Source: Nitrospirales bacterium
GTDB lineage: Bacteria > Nitrospirota > Nitrospiria > Nitrospirales > UBA8639
DNA length: 17,793 nucleotides
Assembly (NCBI GenBank): GCA_029261305.1
Contig: JAJDBO010000313.1
Span: 1-17,793 of the forward strand
Direction of reading: 5' to 3'
Positions 7,034-14,234 of the stretch are shown here, piece by piece. The translations under genes and the position numbers were made by a program. The notes beneath the pieces are model-generated. The model ran no database searches, had not been told where the DNA came from, and saw nothing but the letters and a program-made list of their open reading frames with translations. The stretch's first letter is position 1; each line of letters starts with the position of its first letter.

Positions 7034-7360
7034 ATGCCAACTTCTCCTCCTTCAATTGATTGCGCCGATAAACTTAAACTTTTGGCCGATACAACTCGAC
7101 TGGCTGTTTTGGAATCCCTTATGGACACACCCAAACGCGTGGGTGAATTAATGGATTTGCTGGGAGTCGAACAAAGTCTCTTGTCGCATCATCTCGCATT
7201 ACTCCGAGAAGCTGGGCTGGTTGATGCCACACGTGACGGCAAATCAGTGCTGTATCAATTGGCCAAAGGGGTGGAAAGTGCGACGGCAGGAAAATCTTTA
7301 GATCTAGGCTGTTGCCAACTTTCTTTCCCAACTCGAAAGAAAGCTTCGAAGCGGACATGA
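7034..7360 (+). CDS. arsR: ArsR/SmtB family transcriptional repressor
   Basis: The 108-residue protein is a winged-helix ArsR repressor: ADKLKLLADTTRLAVLESL (about 11-29), the recognition helix region VGELMDLLGVEQSLLSHHLALLREAGLV (36-63) and the wing DGKSVLYQLA (68-77). It lacks the E. coli ArsR CVCDLC motif, but has Cys10 and a C-terminal vicinal pair C93-C94 in DLGCCQL. A Cys95/Cys96/Cys102 arrangement in the same region is the As(III) site of Acidithiobacillus ferrooxidans ArsR, so arsenite or another thiophilic metal is a likely inducer. Its TGA overlaps the pstS ATG as ATGA (7357-7360), so it is the first cistron of the pst operon and probably represses it. No Shine-Dalgarno is visible before its ATG. 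Confidence 0.9.
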   Translation: MPTSPPSIDCADKLKLLADTTRLAVLESLMDTPKRVGELMDLLGVEQSLLSHHLALLREAGLVDATRDGKSVLYQLAKGVESATAGKSLDLGCCQLSFPTRKKASKRT

Positions 7361-8193
7361 CAATGAGAATATCCGTCTTTCTTGTTCTTCTTGCGATTCT
7401 TCCAGCACTTTCTGGGTGCCAAGAATCCCCGGCGGCTAATCCACCCACGCAAAAACTCATCATCACCGGATCGAGCACGATTGCGCCTTTAATCGCGGAC
7501 ATTGGCAAACGATTTGAAGCACAACACCCAGGCGTGCGAGTCGATGTCCAAACCGGTGGGTCTTCACGTGGAGTAGCCGACACACGATCAGGAATCGCCC
7601 ATATTGGAATGGCCTCCCGCGCCCTGCATCCTCGGGAAACCATTGATCTCGTGGGCACTGCGATTGCGCAAGACGGCATTGGACTCATCGTTCACGCTGA
7701 CAACCCTGTGGCCAATCTCAGCACACAACAAGTGGTGGATATCTACACGGGAGCCATCACGAACTGGCAATCAGTTGGTGGTAAGAATGCGCCCATTGTC
7801 GTGGTGAATAAAGCCGAAGGTCGAGCCACTCTCGAAATATTTTTACAACATTTCCATCTTACCAATTCCGCCATCAAGGCCGATGTGGTCATCGGCGATA
7901 ACGAACACGGAATTAAAACCGTGGCGGGAAATCCACAAGCCATTGCCTATGTCTCGATTGGTACGGCCACATATGACGTCTCTGCGGGAATTCAAATTAA
8001 ACTGCTGCAGCTCGATGCAATCCCCGCGTCTTTGAACACAGTGAAAAATGGGACTTTTCCTTTATCACGTCCGCTGACATTAATGACGCCCAAACACCCG
8101 CACGCATTGGCACAAACTTTTATTACTTTCGCCGCGTCACCTCATGTTCAACACCTGGTCACTCAGCATTCCTTCAGTCCCCTGGCATCGTGA
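7357..8193 (+). CDS. pstS: Phosphate ABC transporter substrate-binding lipoprotein PstS
   Basis: This periplasmic receptor delivers phosphate to PstCA. The 278-residue product begins with a lipoprotein signal whose lipobox is LSGC (acylated Cys21). The ligand-site motifs are clear: ITGSSTIAPL (36-45), QTGGSSRGVADTRSGIAHIGMASR (about 66-89), QDGIGLIVHADNPV, and IYTGAITNW, where the family usually has IFxGKItnW. The C-terminus QHLVTQHSFSPL matches the end of PstS proteins. I chose the ATG at 7357 because it overlaps the arsR stop and starts the lipoprotein signal; ATG 7363 is two codons on. PstS-type proteins differ in how well they reject arsenate, and the sequence does not settle that here. 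Its 3' end overlaps pstC by 50 nt. Confidence 0.93.
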   Translation: MTMRISVFLVLLAILPALSGCQESPAANPPTQKLIITGSSTIAPLIADIGKRFEAQHPGVRVDVQTGGSSRGVADTRSGIAHIGMASRALHPRETIDLVGTAIAQDGIGLIVHADNPVANLSTQQVVDIYTGAITNWQSVGGKNAPIVVVNKAEGRATLEIFLQHFHLTNSAIKADVVIGDNEHGIKTVAGNPQAIAYVSIGTATYDVSAGIQIKLLQLDAIPASLNTVKNGTFPLSRPLTLMTPKHPHALAQTFITFAASPHVQHLVTQHSFSPLAS

Positions 8194-9028
8194 CCACCTC
8201 TTGCGTGGGGCGTTGTGGAGTTGCGCCAGCATCGCAGGGCTCATCCTTGTTTTCATCATCCTGTTTTTGATCTTAGAAACAGTACCGGCATTGCGACATC
8301 TCGGCGTCACCCGATTTATGTTCGACTCCTCCTGGCACCCTGGTGAAAACACCTTCAACCTCATACCCATGATCATGGGCACCTTGTTGACTACAGTAGG
8401 TGCTATTCTTCTTGCAGGACCACTCGGATTCTGTTCGGCCCTCTTTTGTCATTGTTACGCCCCCCTACTCGTTGCCTCCTTGTACTCTCGGTTCATTGAG
8501 CTCCTCGCGGGTATTCCTTCTGTCGTGTTTGGATTTTGGGGATTAGTAGTTCTAGTTCCCCTGATCAACCAATGGCACCCTCCAGGCGCGAGTATGCTCG
8601 CAGGGATTCTTATTCTCGCGATGATGATTCTTCCCACCACCAGCTTACTGGCTCAAGCGAGTTTAGCTCAGGTGCCCACCGAGTACATTCGAGGAGCTGC
8701 AGCCTTAGGTTTGGGACGATGGAGCACAATTCGCCGTGTGATGATTCCCACAGCTAACTCCGGTCTGTGGACGGCCGCTTTGTTGGCCACGGGCCGCGCC
8801 CTTGGAGAAACCATGGCCGTACTAATGGTCTGCGGGAATGTTGCACAGATGCCCTCCTCGGTGTTCGACCCCATTCGCACACTCACAGCCAATATGGCGT
8901 TAGAGATGGCCTATGCCGTAGATGATCATCGATCCGTATTGTTTGTCAGTGGAGTCGTGTTACTACTGATGGTGTTCATGCTCATTTCGCTAGCCACTCG
9001 AAACCATCGAGCCCCCCACCATGTCTAA
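8144..9028 (+). CDS. pstC: Phosphate ABC transporter permease PstC
   Basis: The 294-residue permease pairs with PstA to form the membrane channel. It shows about six membrane segments, starting at about 22-45 and ending at about 262-284. The ATPase-coupling EAA loop reads EYIRGAAALGLGRWSTIRRVMIP (about 180-202), followed by GRALGETMAV, diagnostic of PstC/PstA. The periplasmic loop after the first segment (about 46-75, FMFDSSWHPGEN) is the usual PstC type though short. The ATG at 8144 gives a 50-nt overlap with pstS, larger than normal; a TTG at 8201, 7 nt past the pstS stop, would remove it and still keep the first membrane segment. Neither start has a good Shine-Dalgarno. Confidence 0.92.
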   Translation: MFNTWSLSIPSVPWHRDHLLRGALWSCASIAGLILVFIILFLILETVPALRHLGVTRFMFDSSWHPGENTFNLIPMIMGTLLTTVGAILLAGPLGFCSALFCHCYAPLLVASLYSRFIELLAGIPSVVFGFWGLVVLVPLINQWHPPGASMLAGILILAMMILPTTSLLAQASLAQVPTEYIRGAAALGLGRWSTIRRVMIPTANSGLWTAALLATGRALGETMAVLMVCGNVAQMPSSVFDPIRTLTANMALEMAYAVDDHRSVLFVSGVVLLLMVFMLISLATRNHRAPHHV

Positions 9029-9875
9029 TCATCAACAAGCTATTCAAGATAAGTTCGCCATGGGCATCACCTGGAGTGTGGCGATACTATTGATGAGCAT
9101 GTTTCTCTGGCTCTTCAGTGACATTGTCGTTCATGGCCTATCAGGTTTGTCTTGGGAGTTTCTCGCCACGTCACCCATGAATGCGGGACGCGAGGGAGGC
9201 ATTGCCCCGATTCTCGTTTCGACTGCGCTGATTCTTATCGTGTGTATGGCCGTCGCTCTTCCAATCGGCTTAGGCACCGCCATTCTCCTTTCCGAAGTGA
9301 GCCATCAATTTGGATGGATAAGCAATCTCATTCGACGCAGTCTTGATGTGTTAGCCGGAGTCCCTTCTATTGTCTTTGGATTGTTCGGGAACGCGTTTTT
9401 TTGCGTGACCCTAGGGTTGGGATTTTCCATTGTGTCCGGAGGACTCACCTTGGCGTGTATGGTTCTACCGATTCTCATCCGATCGACCGAAGAAGGTTTC
9501 CGTGCCTTACCCGCTGACTACCGCCTTTCCGCAGCCGCCTTAGGCCTTTCCCAATCCTCCACATTGGTATCGCTTCTCATCCCCGCAGCTATGCCAGCTC
9601 TATTAGCTGGATTCATTTTAGGGCTTGGCCGCGCCATGGCCGAAACCGCAGCACTCATTTTTACCAGCGGCTATGTCGATCGCATGCCCGAATCCTTGTG
9701 GGATTCCGGACGTGCACTCTCCATTCATATTTATGATTTGTCCATGAATGTGCCCGGCGGTAATACCAACGCCTACACCACCGCCCTGGTGTTGATCACG
9801 CTATTGTTCATCATCAACGCCGGAGCCCAAGCCATTGGCCATCGCTGGTCTACCAAGAGAGTCTTTGTCACATGA
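9021..9875 (+). CDS. pstA: Phosphate ABC transporter permease PstA
   Basis: This 284-residue permease is the partner of PstC. Membrane segments lie at about 14-38, 64-90, 108-132, 138-152, 190-205 and 255-272. The PstA loop after the first segment has FLATSPMNAGREGGIAPIL, the middle LDVLAGVPSIVFGLFG, and the coupling loop DYRLSAAALGLSQSSTLVSLLIPAAMP (about 166-192) followed by GRAMAETAALIFTSG. These are close to textbook PstA motifs. The start overlaps the pstC end by 8 nt and the stop overlaps pstB as ATGA, so translation is probably coupled through the operon. Confidence 0.94.
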   Translation: MSNHQQAIQDKFAMGITWSVAILLMSMFLWLFSDIVVHGLSGLSWEFLATSPMNAGREGGIAPILVSTALILIVCMAVALPIGLGTAILLSEVSHQFGWISNLIRRSLDVLAGVPSIVFGLFGNAFFCVTLGLGFSIVSGGLTLACMVLPILIRSTEEGFRALPADYRLSAAALGLSQSSTLVSLLIPAAMPALLAGFILGLGRAMAETAALIFTSGYVDRMPESLWDSGRALSIHIYDLSMNVPGGNTNAYTTALVLITLLFIINAGAQAIGHRWSTKRVFVT

Positions 9876-10711
9876 GACCACTCAACACAATCCCCTCCGC
9901 ACAGCCCGTGGAATCTGAAGCTCCTCCCCACCAGGCCCACACACCGACTCCTTTGATTTCCACAAAGAACGTGGGCGTGACGTATGCATCTCACCAAGCG
10001 CTTGAGAGTATTTCTCTTTCCATCAAACAAGGAGAGATCACCGCGCTGGTCGGTCCGTCTGGAAGTGGGAAAACAAGTTTCCTCACGTGCCTTAATCGCC
10101 TCACAGATCTTGTGCCACATTGTCAGGTCTCCGGCTCAATTCAGTTCGGCAAGATAGATGTGCTTTCTTCTGACACTGACGTTCTTCAATTACGCCGACG
10201 GATTGGTATGATCTTTCAGAAACCCAACCCGTTTCCCTTTTCCATTCGGAAAAACCTGGTGTTTCCGTTGAAAGAACACGGCATCAAAGATCCCACAACC
10301 ATCAATGCCCGCATTCAAGAAACGCTGACGCGCGTTGGTCTTTGGGAAGAAGTTCGTGACCGACTCGATTCCTCGGCCCTAGCCTTATCCGGTGGCCAGC
10401 AACAACGATTGTGCATCGCCCGCGCCTTGAGTCTCTCACCTGAAGTGCTTCTGATGGATGAACCCTGCAGCGCCCTCGACCCACTTTCAAGCGGAGTCGT
10501 GGAAGACCTCATCACCAGCCTCCGTGGTCCCTATACGATTGTAATGGTCACCCATAACTTAGCCCAAGCACGGCGGATAGCCGATCATGTCGCCTTATTC
10601 TGGCTCCAACATGGTAGCGGACAACTCATAGAATACCAGCCAACTCGTGAGTTTTTTCACCATCCTCACCATAACCTCACCAAAGAATACATTCATGGAG
10701 TGAGAGGATAA
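9872..10711 (+). CDS. pstB: Phosphate ABC transporter ATP-binding protein PstB
   Basis: The 279-residue ATPase drives PstCA. Seen in order are Walker A GPSGSGKT (61-68), the Q-loop FQKPNPFP (115-122, a PstB-specific form), signature LSGGQQQR (172-179), Walker B LLMDEP (193-198), the D-loop SALDP and the switch His in MVTHNL (His228). About 30 extra residues, Pro- and His-rich, precede the domain. The C-terminus has FFHHPHHNLTKEYIHG, matching the PstB ending that normally reads F..P..k.TedYi.G. phoU, which often follows pstB, is absent; the next gene is a porin. The first codon overlaps the pstA stop. Confidence 0.95.
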   Translation: MRPLNTIPSAQPVESEAPPHQAHTPTPLISTKNVGVTYASHQALESISLSIKQGEITALVGPSGSGKTSFLTCLNRLTDLVPHCQVSGSIQFGKIDVLSSDTDVLQLRRRIGMIFQKPNPFPFSIRKNLVFPLKEHGIKDPTTINARIQETLTRVGLWEEVRDRLDSSALALSGGQQQRLCIARALSLSPEVLLMDEPCSALDPLSSGVVEDLITSLRGPYTIVMVTHNLAQARRIADHVALFWLQHGSGQLIEYQPTREFFHHPHHNLTKEYIHGVRG

Positions 10712-10720
10712 ACTTCGCTT

Positions 10721-10744
10721 CGCTCTGCAGCGCCTTCCTTTTTT
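10721..10744 (+). terminator. Weak terminator candidate after pstB
   Basis: CGCT (10721-10724) and AGCG (10729-10732) can form a short 4-bp stem with loop CTGC, followed by a pyrimidine run ending in six T (10739-10744). It begins 10 nt after the pstB stop. The stem is short, so the end may be leaky and the porin may be partly co-transcribed. Confidence 0.3.
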
Positions 10745-10819
10745 CCCAGTGGTTCGATTGAAACCCTCCCCATTGACCTCCAATAGAGTCTTTTCAAATG
10801 TTACCCCACATTTAATCGC

Positions 10820-10837
10820 TCGTAACACACATGTAAT
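10820..10837 (+). promoter_or_regulatory. Pho-box-like element before porin gene
   Basis: TCGTAAC-ACAC-ATGTAAT gives two heptamers at an 11-bp repeat, the 7-4-7 layout of PhoB boxes (consensus CTGTCAT or CTGTAAT). The second heptamer matches CTGTAAT at 6 of 7 positions, the first at 4 of 7. It lies about 104 bp before the porin ATG; AT-rich DNA follows that could hold a -10 (TTTTAT at 10845-10850). This suits a phosphate-starvation promoter. Confidence 0.4.
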
Positions 10838-10940
10838 CTTAAAATTTTATCCTTCCTTCCTAGATTCAGAAACACTTTCGAACCAAGCCACATATGTTTT
10901 TGAGATATTATTTTTTCAAAATTCAGGGAGGAGCAAGAGC

Positions 10941-12359
10941 ATGAGAATGCAACACCGCTGGATCGGGGCCATGGCCTTGGGCAGTTTTTTGATATCGAGC
11001 GCCATGGCGCTTCCGGCATTTGGGGGAGACGTACTGACCGAGGTGCTTCGAGAAAAGGGCGTCATCAACAAAGAAGACTGGATTCGTATCGAGGCTGACC
11101 GTGAGAAAAAGGCAGCTGGGTACGGGGAGAAGAAAAAGAGCAAAGATGTGCCAGCGATTCCGTTTTGGTCAAAAAAAGGGTTTGGATTTGCAACCGAAGA
11201 TGGGAATTGGCGAACGTCCATGCAATGGCGTTTTCAGGGCCGGTTTACCTACCCCGAACGCGGCGATGCCGACACCATGGGCGATTTCACCGATAATCCC
11301 GAGAGCACATTTGAACTTCGTCGAGTCCGAATGAAAATCGGGGGACACGGGTTTAAACCCTGGGTTAAATATTATTTCGAAGTAGATTTACAATCGACGG
11401 CAAATTCAGGAGGATCACCTGGTGCAACTCGGGTGATCGATTGGCGTATCGACCTAGCCAAATACAAAGCCTTCACCATTCGAGTGGGACAATGGAAGAT
11501 TAATTATAACCGTGAACGGGTCGATTCCTCAGGGAAACAAACATTCGTTGAACGTTCCATTGTCAATAGTGTTTTTACCATCGACCGACAAATGGGAATC
11601 TTAGCAATGGGACGGCTCTTTCCAGGGAAAATTTATGATGTCCGATATTATGTCGGGGTCTTTACAGGATCAGGCCGAGGTGAGGCCAACGACGATGACA
11701 AGATGATGTATATGGCGCGACTGCAATGGAACATCTTTGGCCGTGATCTGAAATGGACACAGAGCGATTTGAAATATCATGAAAAGCCCACCGCGAGTTT
11801 AGCCTTTGGCGCTTATACTAATGTTGGGAAATGTACCCGATGGTCCTCGGGTGGTTGCGGAACATTAGTGCAAACCAGATCAATCGGCGGAGCCTTTACT
11901 TCTGATGGCACCGCAGCGGACTCCCAATTTAAAACCCAAGGCATGGTTGAAGAATTTGCCATGAAATGGCGTGGACTGGCCGTTCAACACGAATTCCATT
12001 GGAAACAGATTAATGATCAAGGAGCAGGCGTGGGACTAAAAGGTTTCACAGGCACAGCATCTGTCGTCCCATCACAGACCAACCTCATGGGAAGTTACTC
12101 ACAAGCCAGCTACTTCCCACATTACCTCATCCCCGCAGTTCCCAAACCCCTTGAGGTGGCATTCCGGTATGCATTCGTTGATCCCAATGTTTTTACATCC
12201 AACGATACCCTTCGAGAATACACGGTGGCATTCAATTGGTTCTTCGCGGGACATCGCAACAAGATTACCGTGGACGTCAGCCATTTATCTCTTGAGTTAC
12301 CTACATCCGCAGCCATCACTGAACAACGTGGCCGCTTACAGTGGGACGTGTCGTTCTGA
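10941..12359 (+). CDS. Phosphate-selective porin O/P-like outer-membrane protein
   Basis: The 472-residue product has a signal peptide (about 1-26, GAMALGSFLISSAMALPA), then a short helical stretch VLTEVLREKGVINKEDWIRIEADREKK (31-57), typical of the periplasmic N-terminus of OprO/OprP-type porins, and a barrel with alternating aromatic strands: RTSMQWRFQGRFTYPE, FELRRVRMKIGGHGFKPWVKYYFEVDL, FTIRVGQWKINYNRERVDSSGKQTFVERS. These resemble Porin_O_P family strands. The protein ends in Phe (LQWDVSF), the outer-membrane assembly signal. I chose the ATG at 10941 because GGGAGGAG lies 7-8 nt upstream and the signal peptide starts there; the frame stays open to 10749 but the added sequence is not protein-like. 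Its place behind pst supports phosphate or other anion uptake; selectivity is inferred. Confidence 0.85.
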   Translation: MRMQHRWIGAMALGSFLISSAMALPAFGGDVLTEVLREKGVINKEDWIRIEADREKKAAGYGEKKKSKDVPAIPFWSKKGFGFATEDGNWRTSMQWRFQGRFTYPERGDADTMGDFTDNPESTFELRRVRMKIGGHGFKPWVKYYFEVDLQSTANSGGSPGATRVIDWRIDLAKYKAFTIRVGQWKINYNRERVDSSGKQTFVERSIVNSVFTIDRQMGILAMGRLFPGKIYDVRYYVGVFTGSGRGEANDDDKMMYMARLQWNIFGRDLKWTQSDLKYHEKPTASLAFGAYTNVGKCTRWSSGGCGTLVQTRSIGGAFTSDGTAADSQFKTQGMVEEFAMKWRGLAVQHEFHWKQINDQGAGVGLKGFTGTASVVPSQTNLMGSYSQASYFPHYLIPAVPKPLEVAFRYAFVDPNVFTSNDTLREYTVAFNWFFAGHRNKITVDVSHLSLELPTSAAITEQRGRLQWDVSF

Positions 12360-12381
12360 GGAGCTTAACTCCTCCTGTGCC

Positions 12382-12413
12382 GAGCCCCCTCGATCGCTCG
12401 ATCGAGGGGGCTC
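12382..12413 (+). terminator. Very strong hairpin downstream of porin gene
   Basis: Bases 12382-12396 and 12399-12413 are perfect inverted complements of 15 bp (GAGCCCCCTCGATCG and its reverse complement), GC-rich, with only CT between the arms; a 13-bp stem with a 6-nt loop is the practical structure. It starts 23 nt after the porin stop. No T-run follows, so it may stabilise the 3' end of the mRNA, act with Rho, or be a dispersed repeat rather than a simple intrinsic terminator. Confidence 0.6.
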
Positions 12414-12517
12414 ACCCCGCAACATCCCATCCCCAATTGATTTAGACAGCCTCCATTAGGACAGCCTTCATAAACAATCTCCCCATTAATAGCTTGCCTC
12501 CAGGAAGGAGTCAGAAA

Positions 12518-12549
12518 TTGACAGGCAACTCATATTGCCTGATTACATT
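12518..12549 (+). promoter_or_regulatory. Promoter with palindromic operator in the spacer
   Basis: TTGACA (12518-12523) is a perfect -35. CAGGCAA (12522-12528) and TTGCCTG (12535-12541) form a perfect 7-bp inverted repeat with a 6-nt spacer that fills the space between -35 and any -10. The best -10 match, TACATT (12544-12549, 4 of 6), would give an overlong 20-bp spacer, as in MerR-type activated promoters; a 17-bp spacer gives GATTAC (3 of 6). TTGCCT recurs at 12494-12499 and 12582-12587. Regulator unknown. Confidence 0.45.
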
Positions 12550-12628
12550 CCATAGTCAAATTTGCCATAATTTGATACGGTTTGCCTAAGTAAGATTACC
12601 CTTTTCGATCAAACCACTGGGAGGTACC

Positions 12629-13417
12629 ATGATGAATCATCCATTTAATAGAATGTTTTGGGGAATTATCATGGCTATCCTCCTTGGAGGCTTTTCCCTT
12701 TTCTCTCACGCTGGAAATCTTGAAAACATGAAGTTCTATGAAATTGAAGAAGGCCGAATTGATTATGCGATGACGGGAGTCAATACAGGAACAGAATCCA
12801 TGGAATGGAATAATTGGGGACGAAAGACCGCGAGACGGACGAAAGGGACCATGAGCATGATGGGCATCACCCAGTCGTTAGACCAACTGATGTTTACGGA
12901 TGGCCGGTGGGTCTATAATGTCAATCAGACAGATAATACAGCGACAAAAATGGAAAATCCCATGTTCAAAGATATGGCTCATCGAAAAGACCTCGATATG
13001 ATGAAAGTCGGGGCAGATTTCATGAAAGCCATGGAAGGAAAGATTGTCGGGACTGAAACCATTATTGGGAAAAAATGTGACATGTGGGAAATGAAACAAA
13101 TGATGACAAAGACCTGCATATGGCGTGGGATTCCGCTAAAAACCATTTCTGGCATGCCCGGGATGGAAGTGACCCAAACCGCCGTTCATTTGAACCTGGG
13201 GTCGGTGCCAGACAAACGAGTGTCCCTGCCCGCTTCCGTGAAAGTAGTGGAAACTGTCGACCCCTTCAAACAGATGCAAGAGATGCAGGGTCTAGGTCGT
13301 GGCTCGGGAATGGAAGGGGTGACCAAAGGAAAAAGAGAAACAAGACCGCAAGCTCCGGATATGAGGAAGATGATGGAACAATTCAAAAAGATGCAGGAAC
13401 AAATGCAACAACGGTAA
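12629..13417 (+). CDS. Methionine-rich exported protein, unknown
   Basis: I cannot assign a family with confidence; the layout is loosely like DUF4412 or LolA-type periplasmic proteins. The 262-residue product starts with a Sec signal (about 1-28, FWGIIMAILLGGFSLFSHA, cut before GN). A beta-rich middle follows (FYEIEEGRIDYAMTG, TDGRWVYNVNQTDNTATKME), then a region with two Cys (KKCDMWEMKQMMTKTCIW, about 148-165) and a charged helical C-tail from about 240 (MRKMMEQFKKMQEQMQQR). It contains 32 Met in 262 residues (about 12%), much above normal, clustered around the cysteines and in the tail. Such clusters are known in copper-handling and oxidant-scavenging periplasmic proteins, but the function is open. 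GGGAGG lies 6-7 nt before the ATG. It is a single-gene unit. Confidence 0.85.
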   Translation: MMNHPFNRMFWGIIMAILLGGFSLFSHAGNLENMKFYEIEEGRIDYAMTGVNTGTESMEWNNWGRKTARRTKGTMSMMGITQSLDQLMFTDGRWVYNVNQTDNTATKMENPMFKDMAHRKDLDMMKVGADFMKAMEGKIVGTETIIGKKCDMWEMKQMMTKTCIWRGIPLKTISGMPGMEVTQTAVHLNLGSVPDKRVSLPASVKVVETVDPFKQMQEMQGLGRGSGMEGVTKGKRETRPQAPDMRKMMEQFKKMQEQMQQR

Positions 13418-13459
13418 AAATATTCAGGAGGACTCTGCCTTAATGTCACTTCAAATATA

Positions 13460-13478
13460 AAGAGGAAAGGGTCCTCTT
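13460..13478. terminator. Bidirectional terminator candidate between convergent genes
   Basis: AAGAGGA (13460-13466) and TCCTCTT (13472-13478) form a 7-bp stem with a 5-nt loop. It lies between the stops of the Met-rich protein gene (13417) and the convergent lipoprotein gene (13560). T-runs on either side are weak. Confidence 0.4.
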
Positions 13479-13559
13479 CCTTGATCATAAATATCTTACT
13501 TCTCTCAACATTTCCACCGAGAGATTAGAAACACCTAAAAAGTCCAAGGCTCGCCGAAG

Positions 13560-14234
13560 TTACTTTAATTCCTTCCACCGCACCCCTACCTGCCAAGGCT
13601 CGGCGGAGAGTCCAATATTGAGAATGCCCGACTGAGGTTCCACCATAAGGTCTGGAAGCATGAACAGAAGTCGCCCAGGTTGAGGATCAATGGGTTCCAT
13701 TGGCCGCAAGTGGTAGGGCGCCTCGTATTGTTCGTTGTCCTGCCAAATGCGTGTTTTTACGCTGTGATTGCTTAAGAGAAAATGAAGCTCATCGCCTTTG
13801 ACAAACAATCCACCTGACGTCGTGAGTTCATACAGATCGGAGACTTCACCCGTTTCATAAAATGTGACTAACTCTTCTGGTGTCGCTTGTGCTAGGCCCT
13901 TGACTAGCAAGGGCGCAAAGAATTTTATCTCTGGTTCACTAAAAACTCGCTGCCCACCTGACGAACTTGCCCCTCCCAAAAAGGGAAGAGAAAATGCGGA
14001 ATTATGAATTTCCACACGCAATCCACGCATCACTTTGGCCATGGCTTCCACGGAAATATCCGATGGATGAGAAAATCCTTTCCCATTGTTGGCATCGGGC
14101 ACCGCCTGAAGTTTCACGACTCGATCCGGACTTTCATAAATCGTGACCGTAAAAAAATGTGGTGCCGCGCAGCCGGATAAGAACACCATCACCCCGCATA
14201 GCAAGACCAGACCAAAGAATGTTCGAATATTCAT
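13560..14234 (-). CDS. Lipoprotein, unknown
   Basis: The 224-residue product begins with a lipoprotein signal (MNIRTFFGLVLLCGVMVF) and lipobox LSGC with acylated Cys22. The remainder is soluble and mixed alpha/beta: a predicted strand ESPDRVVKLQAVPD, a Ser/Gly loop GGASSSGG at about 92-99, and a conserved-looking centre LAQATPEELVTFYETGE followed by GGLFVKGDELHFLLSNHSV. I do not recognise a named domain. AAGGAG lies 5 nt before the ATG at 14234, which decides the start over one five codons upstream. Nothing runs behind it on its strand, so it is probably monocistronic. The product is probably anchored in the outer or inner membrane facing the periplasm. Confidence 0.83.
   Translation of the reverse strand: MNIRTFFGLVLLCGVMVFLSGCAAPHFFTVTIYESPDRVVKLQAVPDANNGKGFSHPSDISVEAMAKVMRGLRVEIHNSAFSLPFLGGASSSGGQRVFSEPEIKFFAPLLVKGLAQATPEELVTFYETGEVSDLYELTTSGGLFVKGDELHFLLSNHSVKTRIWQDNEQYEAPYHLRPMEPIDPQPGRLLFMLPDLMVEPQSGILNIGLSAEPWQVGVRWKELK

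Noticed and set aside
7119..7688. 189-codon minus-strand frame opposite arsR and pstS
   Set aside because: The plus-strand products show clear family motifs; the antisense frame is Cys/Arg/Ser-rich and has no recognisable domain.
10749..10940. 64-residue N-terminal extension of the porin reading frame
   Set aside because: The signal peptide and a strong GGGAGGAG ribosome-binding site belong to the ATG at 10941; the extension covers the promoter region and is not protein-like.
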